From assembly GCA_963743785.1 (NCBI GenBank), contig CAVURD010000028.1:186001-250000 (forward strand): DNA of 64,000 bases. The letters are read 5' to 3'. This stretch comes from Bog-473 sp963743785. Lineage in GTDB: Bacteria; Actinomycetota; Acidimicrobiia; Acidimicrobiales; RAAP-2. Positions 62,412 through 64,000 of this stretch are shown here, piece after piece (position 1 is the stretch's first letter; each line of letters begins with the position of its first letter). The position numbers were made by a program, and so were the translations under genes. The notes beneath the pieces are model-generated. The model saw only the letters and a list, made by a program, of their open reading frames with translations, did not search any database and was not told the origin of the DNA.

Positions 62412-63320
62412 CTACGCCTGGCGTGCGGGCAGGTGCGCCATGAAGGCGGCTGACCAGGACATGAGATCGGCCGGTATGGAGTAGCCGGTCTCGTCGTTGA
62501 TGGCGCGCCAGTGTTGGGCGATGTCCTCCATGGTCGGGTCCGGCGTCGGGTGGATATAGCCCTCGGTGGAGGCAATGAAGATGCGGGCGAAGCGACCGGC
62601 GCCGGCGGCGTAGATCTCGCCGCTGACCGGGCAGTCCTCATGGGCGAGGTAGGCGACCATGGGGGCGACAAGATCCGGTGACATCTCCGGAGGACCGGTG
62701 TCGGTGGTCCCACCGGCCATCCGGGTGAACGCGGCGGGAGCGATGAGGTTGACTTTGATCCCGTGGGCATCGCCTGCCGTGGTCAGGCTCCGGGTGAGGC
62801 CGATCACGGCACCCTTGGCGGTGGCGTAGGAAAGATTGTTCGGCAGCCCGAACAGCCCGGCTGAGGTGGTCATGACGATCCGGCCGTAGCCCTGCTCGAC
62901 CATGGACGGCCAAGCGACGCGGGCAGTGTTGAACGACCCGGTCACATGGACGGCGAGATGCCGCTCGAGGTTGCCACGGTCGGCCTCGGGAAATCCCGCC
63001 CATTTGATGATGCCGGCGTTGTTGATGAGGATGTCGAGGCGCCCGAACTGCTCGAGGGCCGCACCGATGAGCGACTGTGCACCGTCCTCCGTGGCCACGT
63101 CGCTGCCGTCGGCGATGGCCGTACCGCCCGCGGCGACGATCTCGGTCGCCACGGTGGCCGCCACTCCGGCATCGGCGCCCCGACCTCCCATGGACCCACC
63201 CAGGTCGTTCACGATCACGCGGGCGCCGCGGTCGGCCAGCAGCAGGGCATAGGCCCGGCCGATGCCGCGTCCCGCGCCCGTGACCACCGCCACTCGTCCC
63301 TCGAACCTGTACCTGTCCAC
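62412..63320 (-). CDS. Short-chain dehydrogenase (MFE-2-type)
   Basis: 302 residues, GTG start. VVTGAGRGIGRAYALLLADRG, VIVNDLGGSMGGRGAD, INNAGIIKWAGF and LSYATAKGAVIGL show an active SDR. Extended C-terminus like peroxisomal MFE-2 hydroxyacyl-CoA dehydrogenases, as in the gene at 23750-24673. Precedes the acyl-CoA dehydrogenase by seven bases, so probably one operon. Confidence 0.9.
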   Translation of the reverse strand: MDRYRFEGRVAVVTGAGRGIGRAYALLLADRGARVIVNDLGGSMGGRGADAGVAATVATEIVAAGGTAIADGSDVATEDGAQSLIGAALEQFGRLDILINNAGIIKWAGFPEADRGNLERHLAVHVTGSFNTARVAWPSMVEQGYGRIVMTTSAGLFGLPNNLSYATAKGAVIGLTRSLTTAGDAHGIKVNLIAPAAFTRMAGGTTDTGPPEMSPDLVAPMVAYLAHEDCPVSGEIYAAGAGRFARIFIASTEGYIHPTPDPTMEDIAQHWRAINDETGYSIPADLMSWSAAFMAHLPARQA

Positions 63321-63436
63321 AAACCTGCCCTTCGCTCTGACCGGGTGAAGAAGCGTTCTCGGGTTCTCTGTCGAAGTTCTCGTCGCACCGCGTCACCGCG
63401 GTGGCATTCCCGTGCTCTGAAGTGCCGCGAGTCGCC

Positions 63437-64000
63437 CTAGATCCCCGACGCCGCTGCGGCGACGGGAGCGGTGAACCCGAGGAGCCCGCCGAGGGTGCCG
63501 CCCACCATGGCCGCTCGCTCGTGCGCCGGGACATCGGCGAACAGCCGGTCCATCAGCTCCCGGCTGCCCCGGAACGTCCCCTCGGCGTGCGGGTAGTCAT
63601 TGCCCCACACGATCGACGACAACCCGGTGAGGTGCCGGCAGGCCACCGCCACGGGGTCGTCCTGGAACGAGACGTGGAACTGCCGCCGGACATACTCGCT
63701 GGGGGTCAAGGGGTACGGCCACTTCTCGTTCAGGCGGAACAGCTGGGCCATACCACTCTGCTCCTCGGCCGGCCGGGTGTCGTCCCACACGCCGAGCCAC
63801 CAGTCGGGATCCTGCCCGATCCCGGTGACCCAGCACTTGTCCATGCTGCCGACTAGCGAGGCCAGCCAGTGGGCGTTGAACTCGATCAGCGCGAAATGGA
63901 GGTCGGGGTAGCGCTCGGGCACGCCGCCGCCGATGAGCTGGCATATGACTTGCTGCGGCACGATGGTGCTGTAGATCGACTGGGTGACCATCCGCTTCGC
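63437..64000 (-). CDS. Amidohydrolase-2 family metal hydrolase, C-terminal part (runs off right edge)
   Basis: At least 188 residues, open to the window edge. FALIEFNAHWLASLVGSMDK, YVRRQFHVSFQDDPVAV and SIVWGNDYPHAEGTFRGS are typical of TIM-barrel amidohydrolase-related proteins (decarboxylases and hydrolases); the Asp of GNDYPH would bind the metal. Ends with a Gly/Ala-rich tail. The N-terminal metal-binding HxH is outside. Confidence 0.87.
   Translation of the reverse strand, partial: AKRMVTQSIYSTIVPQQVICQLIGGGVPERYPDLHFALIEFNAHWLASLVGSMDKCWVTGIGQDPDWWLGVWDDTRPAEEQSGMAQLFRLNEKWPYPLTPSEYVRRQFHVSFQDDPVAVACRHLTGLSSIVWGNDYPHAEGTFRGSRELMDRLFADVPAHERAAMVGGTLGGLLGFTAPVAAAASGI

Noticed and set aside
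1..64000. CRISPR array, tRNA or rRNA genes
   Set aside because: No regular spaced repeats and no cloverleaf or rRNA-like sequence was recognised by eye; a covariance-model scan would be decisive.

Overview
The window looks like chromosomal DNA of a high-GC actinobacterium. Supporting signs are purine-rich Shine-Dalgarno sequences, frequent GTG starts, many TetR/SDR/acyl-CoA paralogues, an Eis-like acetyltransferase and CoA-linked steroid-type catabolic modules. An uncultured Acidimicrobiia-like lineage is my best guess, but I cannot prove it from sequence alone. I see no rRNA, tRNA, CRISPR array, phage or complete insertion sequence.

Layout. 1-0.5 kb: the N-terminal part of metE, running off the left edge. 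1.0-6.4 kb: a minus-strand operon (MarR regulator, double-DUF35 protein, two thiolase-fold proteins lacking thiolase catalytic residues, acyl-CoA ligase). 6.7-13.8 kb: scattered housekeeping and envelope genes (adenylate kinase paralogue, ABM-fold protein, small membrane and Pro/Thr-rich surface proteins, Eis-like acetyltransferase, YihY-type membrane protein). 14.8-16.0 kb: an encapsulated-ferritin/encapsulin iron-storage operon with a C-terminal cargo-loading peptide, and a 10-bp-phased GTCTG repeat upstream. 16.4-22.1 kb: two VOC proteins around a decayed stretch (transposase-like remnant, broken kdpD sensor), an ATP-dependent DNA ligase, an SPFH remnant and a DedA protein.

22.7-36.7 kb: a dense acyl-CoA catabolic island. 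It holds SDRs, a nitroreductase, a two-domain CaiB/BaiF CoA-transferase coupled to a stand-alone ligase C-terminal domain, a Rieske oxygenase with ferredoxin, an alpha-methylacyl-CoA racemase-like protein, a thiolase-fold/DUF35 pair, an acyl-CoA dehydrogenase and a FadD19-like ligase. By family logic these genes would activate a branched (steroid or isoprenoid-like) side chain to its CoA ester, racemise it, dehydrogenate it and cleave it by a retro-aldol step; the substrate is inferred. 36.7-43.5 kb: secreted phosphoesterase and SGNH hydrolase, a DMT transporter and several small, partly frameshifted genes.

44.0-49.4 kb: a branched-chain-amino-acid-type ABC importer (binding protein, fused LivHM permease, LivG, LivF). 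49.8-64 kb: TetR regulators, two esterases, a DUF6125-like duplicated protein, an acyl-CoA ligase, four SDRs (one degenerate and frameshifted), a fused E1 alpha-beta 2-oxoacid dehydrogenase, an acyl-CoA dehydrogenase and a right-edge amidohydrolase.

Several genes contain apparent single-base frameshifts (kdpD, ferredoxin, ABM-like, flavin reductase, SDR). These are either decay or assembly error. The strongest systems are the encapsulin operon with its phased repeat, the catalytic-residue-free thiolase pair with double DUF35, and the CaiB/AMP-C operon.
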